This document shows, in pieces, positions 9,610 through 18,075 of a DNA stretch of 23,478 bases. Source of the stretch: Ophiothrix spiculata (taxonomy: Eukaryota > Echinodermata > Ophiuroidea > Amphilepidida > Ophiotrichidae); assembly GCA_000969725.1 (NCBI GenBank), contig JXSR01S027702.1; one strand, given 5' to 3'. The position numbers were made by a program, and so were the translations under genes. The notes under the pieces are model-generated. The model saw only the letters and a list, made by a program, of their open reading frames with translations. It was not told the origin of the DNA and did no database searches. Within the stretch, counting starts at the first letter, position 1. Each line of letters opens with the position of its first letter.

Positions 9610-10514
9610 CTGCAAATGTGTTTGAACTTGGTTGCAGGAACATAGTCAGGGGTTCGATCCTAAATATATCATGTTCGAAACAAACCAGAGTATCATCCCC
9701 AGATAATAATATTGACTTCCAGTGACGTCTGTGAAGGGTATTTGGTTTTCTGCCTCTCTTCTTTTTCCTCTCTTCTTTGTTAATATGTTTGCTTGATGTT
9801 GCATTTTATCAAAAACTATGATTTGTACTCAAACTTTTGATGAATATATAACTTTAGTAAAGATAACTAGGTATTTTTGAGACAAACTATATTAAAATAT
9901 TTCATTAAGCAATTTTTTCCAAATGAATGCCTTTTTTGCAGTATACTTGCCAAAAAGTCAACTTTGGTCATTTTTATCAAATTCAGTCAAATTTCCAAAA
10001 AATCCTCTAAACAAAATTTATTTAAAGAAATTCACAGTGTTAATTAATAGCGTTTTCAAAAAAAGAATGATAAAAAGGTTGAGGTAACACCAACCTTAAA
10101 CCCTGTTCCCCAGTTTTTTGATGGATTAGGGTAAAGTACATGTGGTCTTCCATGGACTCTGTTTGTTGCACTTTCCTTAATGTCTTGCTCCAAGGTAGAC
10201 AAGCTGGTTTTCTATAAGTCTTATTCTTTCTCCCATATCCATGGTGCAGATGTACATTATACGACCATATTAGGAACAAAAATTGTGTTTTGGGGCAGAG
10301 ATCTTGTGTTTTGGTGCAAAACCTTCAACAAATGTCATAAAAATGAGCGATTTTTGTTGACGATTCAAGACATGTATTGTCTCAAGTTAACCTGGAGGAT
10401 ATGGCTAACCAGGGGAATTCAGCTCGGGTCACGACATGAGGTTTTATACCTCACCAGATGATTAAAAAGCACACGACACAAAAAAGATTAAATTGTTGAA
10501 ATTATGGCGTAAGC
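9610..10514. other. Stretch without recognised genes
   Basis: GGGGTTCGATCC at about 9650-9661 resembles a tRNA B box, but no A box lies at the proper distance. The hairpin TGAGGT-TTTAT-ACCTCA is at 10437-10453. Overlapping frames on opposite strands (10040-10279 minus, 10180-10461 plus) look like chance. No transposon end was seen. Confidence 0.4.
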
Positions 10515-10697
10515 TTGACATTGACGAATTTAGGTATTGAGGGGACGAACGAACGAACGGGGGATATTAATCAACGCTCTATCGCTGGGATTTACGGTAA
10601 TAGCCAGGCGGAGTTGTTTGCTTGCAAGCCGGAAAAGGCTGTCGATCACACGAGTACTTGCTATTTTGGTTTGGAGAGTTTATACGGTGTATTTTGA
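10515..10697 (+). other. Unassigned 60-codon frame in a GC-richer patch, with a CGAA microsatellite
   Basis: A frame beginning near GACGAATTTAGG, with (CGAA)n at about 10544-10558. The C-terminal two thirds (from INQRSIAGIYGNSQAE) has a balanced composition and sits in a stretch clearly less AT-rich than its surroundings. No domain is recognised and the listed start is not convincing. It could be an exon remnant, part of a regulatory region, or chance. Confidence 0.1.
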
Positions 10698-10760
10698 TTT
10701 TTAATCTGATAAAGTTTTGCGATCAGAATCAAGGTGGTTTAAGATTCTATTATTCCCGAG

Positions 10761-11141
10761 TTATTCATGCGTGCGGATGTAATGTATTACCCCTGCAGGA
10801 CAAAGTGATCTTAAACTTTCTTTGCTCCGATACTTGTACGTAACCACAGGGTTTATAACGAGCCATTTTTCTGAACTCATTTCATAACTTATTTGCCTCA
10901 GTCTCCTCTTTTCTTTGCCATTCTTTAAATCCATCTTTTTTGACTGGTAACCATGGCGATGGCAGGTGCCAATCATGGGGTATGTTCGAGGAAACCAAAT
11001 TGATGAATAAAATGCTGTCCCGTAGTGGTCTGTTCCGTAGCCTGATTGGTTTTCAACGGGCCAAGGTTCATCGTGGCTCCCACTGCTTAGTGCACTGGTC
11101 ATAATAGCCCAGAGGCAGGCAAGCAAGCACACAGAAAGCAC
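10761..11141 (-). other. Unassigned 126-codon open frame in a GC-richer patch
   Basis: Among the longest frames of the window, on the minus strand. Its first codon is GTG and an in-frame stop lies six codons further upstream, so if real it is more likely an exon interior than a start. The first ~20 residues are hydrophobic (LSVCLLACLWAIMTSALS) and resemble a signal peptide, but the coding DNA there is a pyrimidine-rich tract (reverse complement of AGAGGCAGGCAAGCAAGCAC) that would also suit a splice acceptor, with AG at ACCAG|TGC or GCAG|TGG. The following residues (SGSHDEPWPVENQ...) have no domain I recognise. Codons after about residue 65 look K/R-rich and less convincing. Confidence 0.15.
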
Positions 11142-11204
11142 AAAAACAACTGTATGTCACCGACGAGTAGGAGGAGGTTGGAGTCACAAGACTGTAAAAG
11201 TAGC

Positions 11205-11223
11205 ATAGCGCCATCGTGTGGTC
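11205..11223. promoter_or_regulatory. CTCF-like sequence match
   Basis: TAGCGCCATCGTGTGGTCA agrees with the reverse complement of the vertebrate CTCF consensus at 14 of 19 positions by my hand alignment. Insulator function is inference, and one match in 23 kb could be chance. Confidence 0.15.
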
Positions 11224-11249
11224 AGTTTTAAAAAGGGTGGAATAAACTT

Positions 11250-12348
11250 TGTTTTTGTTTGTTCTTTGAATCAATGAGAAATTGAGATTGTTGAATCAAA
11301 CAATGTGGTTGATTTTGATGCCAAATATGTGCAGAATCAATGCTGAAACTAGAGTCAAATTTTCAGCTGTAGATCGAAAGATGATAAGCTTAAGATATCA
11401 AGGAATTCAAGGTACCAAAAATTGTCTTTTTTATTTGAATTGATATTGCTCAAGTTAGGGACTGTTCAATAACACTTACAAAGGGGAACCCGATGTAAAA
11501 AGGGGCCTTCAAATTTTCAAGACCTGAAAAGTGGACCCTGAAAAGAAAAATCCTAATTTTAAATTTGATTGAATCATCAAGGGTCACAGATCTTGGGACT
11601 TCATGAAGCCCGGCAGCCCACCTACATGAGCCAAAAGTGAGAAGTTTTTGTAGATTCATCAGAAGCCTGTTTTTGACACCAAATATTTAAAGTGGATTGA
11701 AAGAAATTTGATAAATAAGTTTAAATTGATCTCCCAAATGGCGTCAATTATCAATGTGTTTATAATTGGTTTCTGATGCGATTTGTTATATTTAGATAAA
11801 ATAGATTAAACTTGTATTCAAGCTATTAAATTAACAATCATTCCTATTTTATATAAATAGCTAAATCTTTCAGTGATTTTGAACGAAGGTCTTTTTTGTG
11901 TGTGCAGAACATTTTGATATTTGCTGTGAAATCGTGGGGCTGTTTTAGTAGAACTCTTCAACGCCGGTGGTCTAGTTTATTTGTAAAAGGAGTAATTAAA
12001 ACTTATTGATTATATGTGTTTGATCATTAGAGAGGCGAAAGTCGTTGAAGAATACATGTTGTTTGTCTACATTATAACGAATGTATCCTAATTAAGACGT
12101 AGGAGTGAAAAAAGGTGTAAAGCTGAAGGGAGTAGTGTGTCAAGTCCTTTCTCCAAGTTTTCATTGCATGTCTATCATTTATTTTTTTTTCAAAAAATTA
12201 CATGAAATTGCTATCCTAAACACGGTCCACACAGACCATGTCACCTTGTGAAAAAAAAGTATCCTTTGTTGCATTTTTTGCTCATTGACAACAACAAGTT
12301 TAGCCAAAATGTTCCCCAGATATGATCCCCTCTTGATGAAATGAAATA
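11250..12348. other. Stretch without recognised genes
   Basis: AT-rich unique sequence with no RNA genes or clear terminal repeats. The 69-codon minus-strand frame at 11450-11659 has no motif. Confidence 0.45.
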
Positions 12349-12605
12349 TATGTGATGGCTCACCCCGAAAGGGGGGACTTTGAAGATGATATCAATTTTG
12401 ATTTTATCATTTCATTTGTTAAAGCATTTTCTGAGCTTTGATATGACACCATACTTGTTGAAATTGATCAAGGCGATCAAATTTTACAACAGAAAATATG
12501 TTGGAAATTCTTGTTATTTTCTTTATTTTTTTATGCCTATTTTCGCCATTTTCTCAAAAACTGTTCTGTCACAAAGTCCCCCTTTTCAGGGTGAGTCATC
12601 ACATA
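12349..12605. mobile_element. TA-flanked MITE with ~30-bp inverted repeats (CTCACCCYGAAA)
   Basis: The left end TATGTGATGGCTCACCCC continues GAAAGGGGGGACTTTG. The right end, reverse complemented, reads TATGTGATGACTCACCCT then GAAAAGGGGGACTTTG. The ~32-bp inverted repeats match at nearly every position and are bounded by TA, the Tc1/mariner-type target duplication. The 253-bp interior is AT-rich and overlaps an 85-codon frame (12380-12637) that is not a credible gene. Confidence 0.8.
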
Positions 12606-12770
12606 TTTTTCCTTCTCAAGTATGTGTTGTAACATAGGTTATAATAATGAAATAATGACACAAATTATGTGATCACACAAAAAAGTATAAATGTACCCTG
12701 CTAAGTCCCAAGAGTTCTTATGAGTTACCAAATATTTCCTCATTTTCTTTGTTATCGAATAATCTTTTAT

Positions 12771-13004
12771 ATTAATTCCAATATATTTTCTTATAATAGC
12801 GCAGGTTTGGTGATTATTTGTTTGTTTTTTGTATATGATACCAAACAGTTGATTGTTTACATCACCAAACCTCTGTTTTTTATTTGAAAAATGCATTGGA
12901 ATTAATGTAATAGCAGAGACTTGTGTCATCAAACATTTGCTCAAAAGGAGTATGTCCTGGCCCTAATTCCAATGCGTTTTCTAATCACAGCAAAGGTTTG
13001 GCAT
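12771..13004. repeat. Three-copy repeat: inverted pair plus a direct copy
   Basis: ATTAATTCCAATATATTTTC...GCAGGTTTGGTGAT (12771-12814) is mirrored by ATCACCAAACCTCTG...TGCATTGGAATTAAT (12861-12905). A third copy in the first orientation, CTAATTCCAATGCGTTTTCT...AAAGGTTTGGCAT, lies at 12963-13003. The inverted pair can fold with a loop of about 46 bases. No coding capacity. Confidence 0.6.
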
Positions 13005-13120
13005 CGGATACATAACAATGTGGTGCTTTGATTTTACATCAATAAGCCTATATTATTATCAGGGAGAATTTTCTTGAATTTGGAATATGGAATTATGTAT
13101 TAGATTATTTTGGAAAAAGA

Positions 13121-13196
13121 ATACTTTAGTTCCCATCACAAACTTAACCCTAACCCTAAAACTAACCCTAAAAGTTTGGATGGGACCTAAAGTATA
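13121..13196. repeat. Hairpin with telomere-like CCCTAA units in the loop
   Basis: ATACTTTAGTTCCCATCACA (13121 on) plus AACTT pairs with AAGTTTGGATGGGACCTAAAGTAT (13172-13195) with few mismatches. The loop contains TTAACCCTAACCCTAA followed by ACTAACCCTAA, i.e. about three units of the metazoan telomere repeat complement. The structure explains the two overlapping frames on opposite strands here. The perfect palindrome ACCAAATATTTGGT lies just downstream at 13223-13236. Confidence 0.65.
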
Positions 13197-13236
13197 CTTG
13201 GTACGATTTTTAGATGATAAAGACCAAATATTTGGT

Positions 13237-14202
13237 TGCTCATACAAACTCCCTTCACAGATTTTAAGATCCTTATCATATATCAAAATTGTAGGGCACA
13301 CAAGAATTTCTGTTAACTTGTCTCAAAATTGAAACTCCAATTTTCAATCATTTAGAAACTTTCCAGTATACAAGAGCACTGCACTTTCCAACCAACAATG
13401 ATCGCACTCATCTACTAATACTGATCACGTCCGACTAGAATTGACTTTATGGAAATGCACAAATTGACATTTTAAGCGATGACTTTTTTGTTTCCTTTTT
13501 CTCTTTTCCTAAAAAGTTCAAATGTGTTTGTTCTTCGGTTCTGATTTGTATGATTTGAAATGCTTAGCAAATATAGATTTATTTGAAATGCATTTTTGGA
13601 GGTTAAAGGGGTTCCTGATCAATTTTTTATTATGAATCGCATTGCTATGGTTTTACATTTTTCAGGTTTGTATGGGTTGTGATTTGATGATGGGTTTTGC
13701 TCAATGTAGAATTTTAAACATGAAAGTTTGCAAAACCTCTTGCAAGTTAGTAAGTGTATTCAAATGATAGGGATTGTTTTAAGAAAGTAAATGTGTGTTT
13801 TTCTTTCAATCAGATTCAATTAATTTACCGAAAATATCATAATCTGTAGCCAGAACTTTTCAAGGGATTCTTCAAAAAGTTACCTTTCAGATGTAATATT
13901 TTGCATTTTGGTCGACCCTATGAATGCAAGGAAATTTTACTCAAGATGTTTTGCACTTAAGTCAGTTTAAAATACTATATGATACCATGTTGTTACAAAG
14001 CATTGAACAGTCGTAACTTGTTGTTAAAATGCAACTTACTTTAGCGAATTTTTACCATTTTGAAGGACCATGGGCAGGGAGCGACACCCTCTCTGCTCCC
14101 TTAGCTCAGTGCCAATACTGTTCGTATGAAGTATTTTAGATTCAGAATGCTGTAAAAATTAGGAAATATTTCAAAACTGATCTAATGTGTCTTTAATGCC
14201 AC
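13237..14202. other. Stretch without recognised genes
   Basis: GGTTAAAGGGGTTCCTGATC at 13601-13620 resembles the start of a TTAA-type MITE, but no matching right end was found. A short hairpin GGGAGC...GCTCCC lies at 14077-14100. Otherwise AT-rich. Confidence 0.4.
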
Positions 14203-14212
14203 TTATATAAAA
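14203..14212 (+). promoter_or_regulatory. TATA-box match upstream of the exon candidate
   Basis: TTATATAAAA is a good TATA match about 123 bases upstream of the ATG at 14335. It would place a start site near 14235 and leave a ~100-base leader. In AT-rich DNA such matches are frequent, so this is only supportive. Confidence 0.2.
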
Positions 14213-14334
14213 TAATGCATTATGGTTTGTTAACATGGTTTAAAGTTAAGTAACTTTTTTATCACTAATTGACTTCTGTAAATAGTGATTTGAAGCAAGC
14301 AAATGCGCGTACTGACTTAAATTGTATTGTATAA

Positions 14335-14612
14335 ATGTGTACCAGCAATGTTGGTTCAGCGATGTGGTCGTTACACGTAATCCATGATTGGCAAAGTAGC
14401 CAGTCTATTCATTCAGTCACGATGCCGCATAGATGGGGTAATGATGGCGGGTGTAGTCTAGGGCAATCTGCGGCTGAGTGGAATGACGTTATTCCCCTGG
14501 CTAATTTGTCTGTGAGACAATGGGTTAGGAAAACAGATGGTTTGTATGTCGGTTTGGAAGTTGAGTGTACAATACTTTTACTAGTTTTGTCTGTCTTTGG
14601 GTTAGCCGTTTT
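14335..14612 (+). CDS. Candidate first coding exon of a membrane protein, possibly a class A GPCR
   Basis: An ATG opens a 93-codon frame in a stretch visibly richer in G+C than its flanks. A consensus splice donor GTAAGT (14613-14618) overlaps the last sense codon and the TAA stop, so splicing would remove the stop and leave a phase-2 exon end at 14612. Seen in the peptide: no strong signal peptide, several Trp and His residues in the first 35, an N-glycosylation sequon N-L-S at residues 57-59, basic residues at 61-66 (RQWVRK), and a hydrophobic run from about 79 to 93 (TILLLVLSVFGLAVL). An extracellular, glycosylated N-terminus leading into a helix of the ...VFGxxVL type is the usual layout of transmembrane helix 1 in rhodopsin-family receptors. 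If FGLAVL is the GNxxV site, the Asn is Leu; if the GN comes from the next exon, nothing is missing. No further helix is visible in the window, so the rest would lie beyond a long intron. It could also be a short tail-anchored peptide or a chance frame. Confidence 0.35.
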
Positions 14613-14618
14613 GTAAGT

Positions 14619-14799
14619 GGATATAGATAAATCATGACTGTTTTGTTTTTATTTTCTTGTGAATACAATTTTTAAGGTTGTTTTCATGATTAGAAAAGAT
14701 ATTACCTGCAAAGTTTGAACTTTATTTCATGTTTATTAAAATAAATATTTACAAAAAAACATTACAATTGTTGTTGTTGTTTCCAAAACATGTGCAAAA
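14619..14799. other. AT-rich spacer
   Basis: No features apart from a short (TTG)n run near 14767-14780. It would be intronic if the exon candidate at 14335 is real. Confidence 0.3.
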
Positions 14800-15193
14800 C
14801 ACAAGATGGGGCGAGCAGAGGTAAAACAATTTTGCAGGGGGCAAAAGAGTTCTTGCTCAGACGCAAAAGGTTTATCAAAAAATTATCCATGTTGAAAATT
14901 GCACTATTTTAGTCAATTTTTCAGAGTTTTTCTTCAAAAAATATTGCATAAATTCATAAAAATAAAATTTTCAATGGAAAATTTGAGCTATTTTAGCAAA
15001 TTTTTCAGAGTTTTTCTGACAAATTTTGGAAAATAGACTCATAAAAGGGTTCATTTTTGCACAGTTACAGTAACAGTGTACTATTTAAACGTTACACTTT
15101 TCTTGATCTCATTTTGGCACGGTGGGGTGGGGGCAGATTTTTTCAGGGGGCTCCTGCTCCCTTGCAAGACCACCACACTGGTTATGCCACAAG
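14800..15193. mobile_element. Degenerate repeat with G-rich/C-rich ends and an internal 84-bp duplication
   Basis: The left side GATGGGGCGAGCAGAGG...GCAGGGGGCAAAAG and the right side GGGGCTCCTGCTCCCTTGC...ACTGGTTATGCCAC have the arrangement of the grey invertebrate repeats whose minus-strand end reads GTGGCATAACCAGTG. Inside, TTTTTCAGAGTTTTTCT with flanking TATTTTAG and TTCATAAAA occurs twice with a period of about 84 bp (near 14894-14960 and 14977-15050). Ends are approximate. Confidence 0.4.
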
Positions 15194-15220
15194 AGTAGTT
15201 ACAATTAAGATTTGTCTATC

Positions 15221-15744
15221 TTAAAGGGGCATTGGACAAAATTTTGAAATTTTGTTTGTAGATGATTTACACATCCTATGTTAGAAAATAACAGTCAATA
15301 CCAGATATCGCGAAATTTTTGACCAAAACCTTCTAAAAAGTCAAAAATTTGAATTTTATTTTATTTGTTGATTTTGGGTATGAGGCTAATCTTTAAACGT
15401 ATTTATTGATGCTATACAGTGAGAAAGAGCCAAATATTTGATTGTAAAACATCCCTTTCACATCATAGATTGCAGAAAATTCAAAAGAAATTAGGAATTT
15501 TCATCAAATCTCCTGAAAGGACCAATTCTAGAAATTCAACTATAGAGGGCAGTATTTATCGTTGTCGACAACGATAATTAAAAATAAGAGAATATCTAAA
15601 TATTTTGATATATAGGGTTTGCATTTGACAATGAAACTTTGCATGCTGTCATTATTACCACTAACACTTCCAATGGTGCAAAAATCTCAAAATGTTTGGA
15701 GAAAAGTTTGGGGATGAGGCTGAACTTGTCCAATGCCTCTTTAA
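15221..15744 (+). mobile_element. TTAA-flanked MITE family A, copy 2
   Basis: Starts TTAAAGGGGCATTGGACA and ends TTGTCCAATGCCTCTTTAA. It aligns along its whole length with 6871-7367, is 27 bp longer (mainly an insertion around GCGAAATTTTTGACCAAAACC near 15310-15330), and lies in the same orientation. The central palindrome TTATCGTTGTCGACAACGATAA (15556-15577) is perfect over 22 bp here. The ATG- or GTG-initiated frame starting at 15639 within it is not a gene. Confidence 0.85.
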
Positions 15745-15856
15745 TTCAGCTGATATTAGTGCCAGTAAATAATTTGTTTTCCTCAAATAAAATCAAGCCT
15801 GCAATCAGGAGGTTTTTTTGGGAGGGTTTGATTGACCCGCCAAAATTTTCAACAAA

Positions 15857-15935
15857 AAAAGGGAGAAAGAAAGAAAAAAGAGAGAGGAGAAGGGGTAGAA
15901 GAGATGACACAAGAGACAGAGAAGAAGAAGAAGAT
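15857..15935. repeat. Purine-rich low-complexity tract
   Basis: An almost uninterrupted A/G run built of GAAAGAAAG, AGAGAGGAG and (GAA)n units. It creates the Lys/Arg/Glu-rich middle of an apparent 133-codon frame (15639-16040), which is therefore not credible as a protein gene. Confidence 0.75.
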
Positions 15936-16062
15936 CCTGTTTTAAAGTCTTGTCAAAGGATTATATCCCTCACAGGTGTCACTTGCAGTCAAGATTCTTG
16001 TCTGGGGCTGTTTATTTCAAACCCAGATCTCTCACAATAAATCCCAATAGGGCAATTCCAAA

Positions 16063-16487
16063 GTAATGTTTGTGACCAAAAAATTGAAAAAATTCACTTT
16101 TAAATGGCTACATAACCTAGCATAAACATTATATCCAAGAGTTTGTTGTTGATAATGGTGCTCACTGGTGGAGTCAACACATGTATTGTATATGTTTTAA
16201 AATTGAAATAATTGCCAAAATCCTGAGTAAATTCATGGTTCGGTAACGTTTGTGACTTCACACGGAAGTGGTTTTTTGCTCCAAATGACTTCAAAGTACA
16301 AATTCTCTGACGTGGTAGCGATCTTTTTATTGCGCTTTACACAGATGATGGGTAACATATTTACAAATATTTCGTACAAATATTATGAAATTCTATCATC
16401 AGAATTTCTTTTAATGCAGTGTTTTGTGTGGTAAAGTTTGGTAACGTTTGTGACATTTTGATGTAACTTTTTGGTAACGTTTGTGAC
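16063..16487. repeat. Cluster of GGTAACGTTTGTGAC motifs
   Basis: GTAATGTTTGTGAC at 16063, GGTAACGTTTGTGAC at 16242, 16440 and 16473, all in the same orientation. The last two are followed by ATTTT and separated by TGATGTAACTTTTT. The motif contains the palindrome AACGTT. The spacings (about 179, 198, 33) are irregular, so it is not a simple tandem array. It may be part of an unrecognised repeat or a binding-site cluster. Confidence 0.5.
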
Positions 16488-16630
16488 ATTTTTGACATAA
16501 AACATGTGCTCATTCATGCACGGATAGAAAAACTTTACAATTTCTGATTAGAAAATACTTCTCACGTACCAAGTAACAAATAAAAAAGCTGATTTATTGC
16601 TTGAAACAGTTTTATTTTCTATGGAATGAG

Positions 16631-17197
16631 CCAATAGACCTTTTCCAAATCCATTCAGAAATCTCCGGAACATTGGTCACATGGCCATTTTTCAACTAAT
16701 CATGTACAAGCTCATTAGTATACACGATTTGTCAACAAAATTTTCTGAAAACTCTCTCGCATTTCTGTGCAATAAAAGTGGGGAAAAAAATAGGACCAGA
16801 GACCCAAAACATTAGGCAAAAAAAAAAATATTATATTGCCCTCAGCGACCGACCCTATTCAAAAATTTAAAAAAATATATTAGGGTCGCGAAAGCACCCA
16901 ATTTTGCTCAGATTGGGGTTTTTTTGAGAAAATATTTTGAAAATAGTGATAAATGCACCCAAATTTTGTACTTTAGGTGCTGTAAAAAAATAATTTAAAA
17001 AAAAGTATTTTCCGACCAACCGATTAGCGCTAATGCTAATTACAAGTTCGAATTTGTACTCAACAAGTTAACGAGAACACAAACTTAACATTCTGGTTAT
17101 TGTGTTGAAGAGTCACTTTTTCTGTCGGCAATTGCCGGAAAGTGTAAAATCAGCTTCGGAAATTCTCAGATAGTCATGTTTTAAAAAGGTCTATTCG
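16631..17197. mobile_element. Probable old MITE with AATAGACCTTTT ends
   Basis: CCAATAGACCTTTTCCAAAT on the left is matched by the reverse complement of the right end, CCGAATAGACCTTTTTAAAA, and the similarity continues weakly inward (CAGAAATCTCCGGAA against GAGAATTTCCGAAG). The interior includes CGACCGACCCTATT and TATTAGGGTCGCG (16845-16890), an internal GGGTCG/CGACCC pair, and the palindrome ATTAGCGCTAAT near 17023. No target duplication is clear. Confidence 0.45.
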
Positions 17198-17799
17198 GTG
17201 ACCAATTCAGTGTAGTGACTAAGTTGTTAACAACGTCTGACCAAAGGGAGGCTAAGAAATACTGTGACTGGTTTGGTGCTAGAAAATAAAAGGGTTCTGT
17301 ACAAGAGCTGATCAACCCTCTATGCCACATATACATAAGTACCTCCCCCCCCCCCTGGATATTTTAGGAACATGATCATACAAATACCACATTTAGTTTC
17401 ACATCAGTTGTAGTAGATAGGAATGCCAAATTCAACAACTGTGTGAATAAGAATATTATGCCATTCATAACGAGAACATCAAGTATATGCACATACAATC
17501 TATATTCTCAAATCTCTTATTATTGTAAGCCAGCTATTTGAAATTTAAATTGTCATTTTTTTAACCACTAGATGCATATACTTCTCATTATGTAGTTAAT
17601 AAATCATCATTAACAATGAAACAACATTATTTTTTTAAATCTTGACAATTGTTGTAAAAATAGAATTTTAAGATCAAGAAAGCAGATTTTTTTTTCTGTG
17701 TATAATGTGCCTTTTCAAAGAGAGCAATATTCGCAGGAATTATTACGCTACGGGCAAGAAAATACATGACGTGTAGCGGCTGTTTGTGTAACCCCGATA
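17198..17799. other. Stretch without recognised genes
   Basis: A C10 run near 17346-17356 and otherwise AT-rich unique sequence. No open frame of note. Confidence 0.4.
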
Positions 17800-18075
17800 T
17801 GAATTAATTAAACGGCATTTTACAAACGACTTCTCTCATTTTTACCGAGTCAATTAAAAGAGAGTTAAAGGAGCATGATCCAATTTAAATTTAGTTTTCA
17901 ATGTTACATGAATTACTTAAACAGCATTTTTAATATTTATTTATACCAAGTCAATTAAAGAAAGTTTAAAGGAGCTTAGTTCATTTTTTTAAATCTTGTG
18001 TTTTCAATTTCTTTTTTTAAACTTGCATTTTCAATTTTTAATGAATTAATTAAATGACATTTTACAATAATCATA
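17800..18075. repeat. Degenerate tandem repeat, 109-133-bp units
   Basis: TGAATTAATTAAACGGCATTTTA at 17800 (22-23 bases; key word ATTAAACGGCATTTT), TGAATTACTTAAACAGCATT at 17909 and TGAATTAATTAAATGACATT at 18042 mark unit starts. Units 1 and 2 share GTCAATTAAA followed by TTAAAGGAGCATGATCC or TTAAAGGAGCTTAGTTC, which resemble ends of TTAA-type MITEs. The third unit is partial. Non-coding. Confidence 0.55.

Noticed and set aside
9640..9665. tRNA B-box-like GGGGTTCGATCC
   Set aside because: No A box at a proper distance and no cloverleaf; treated as chance.
10437..10453. TGAGGT...ACCTCA hairpin resembling a let-7 seed
   Set aside because: Only six bases match let-7 and the stem is too short for a miRNA precursor.
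12639..12944. 101-codon minus-strand frame
   Set aside because: Runs through an inverted repeat and has AT-driven composition (I, K, N, Y); no motif.
13059..13332. Overlapping ~80-codon frames on opposite strands
   Set aside because: Both are produced by the hairpin and telomere-like repeat at 13121-13196.
15639..16040. 133-codon frame, the longest in the window
   Set aside because: It starts inside MITE family A, crosses the element boundary, and its charged middle is a purine microsatellite. Not a protein gene.
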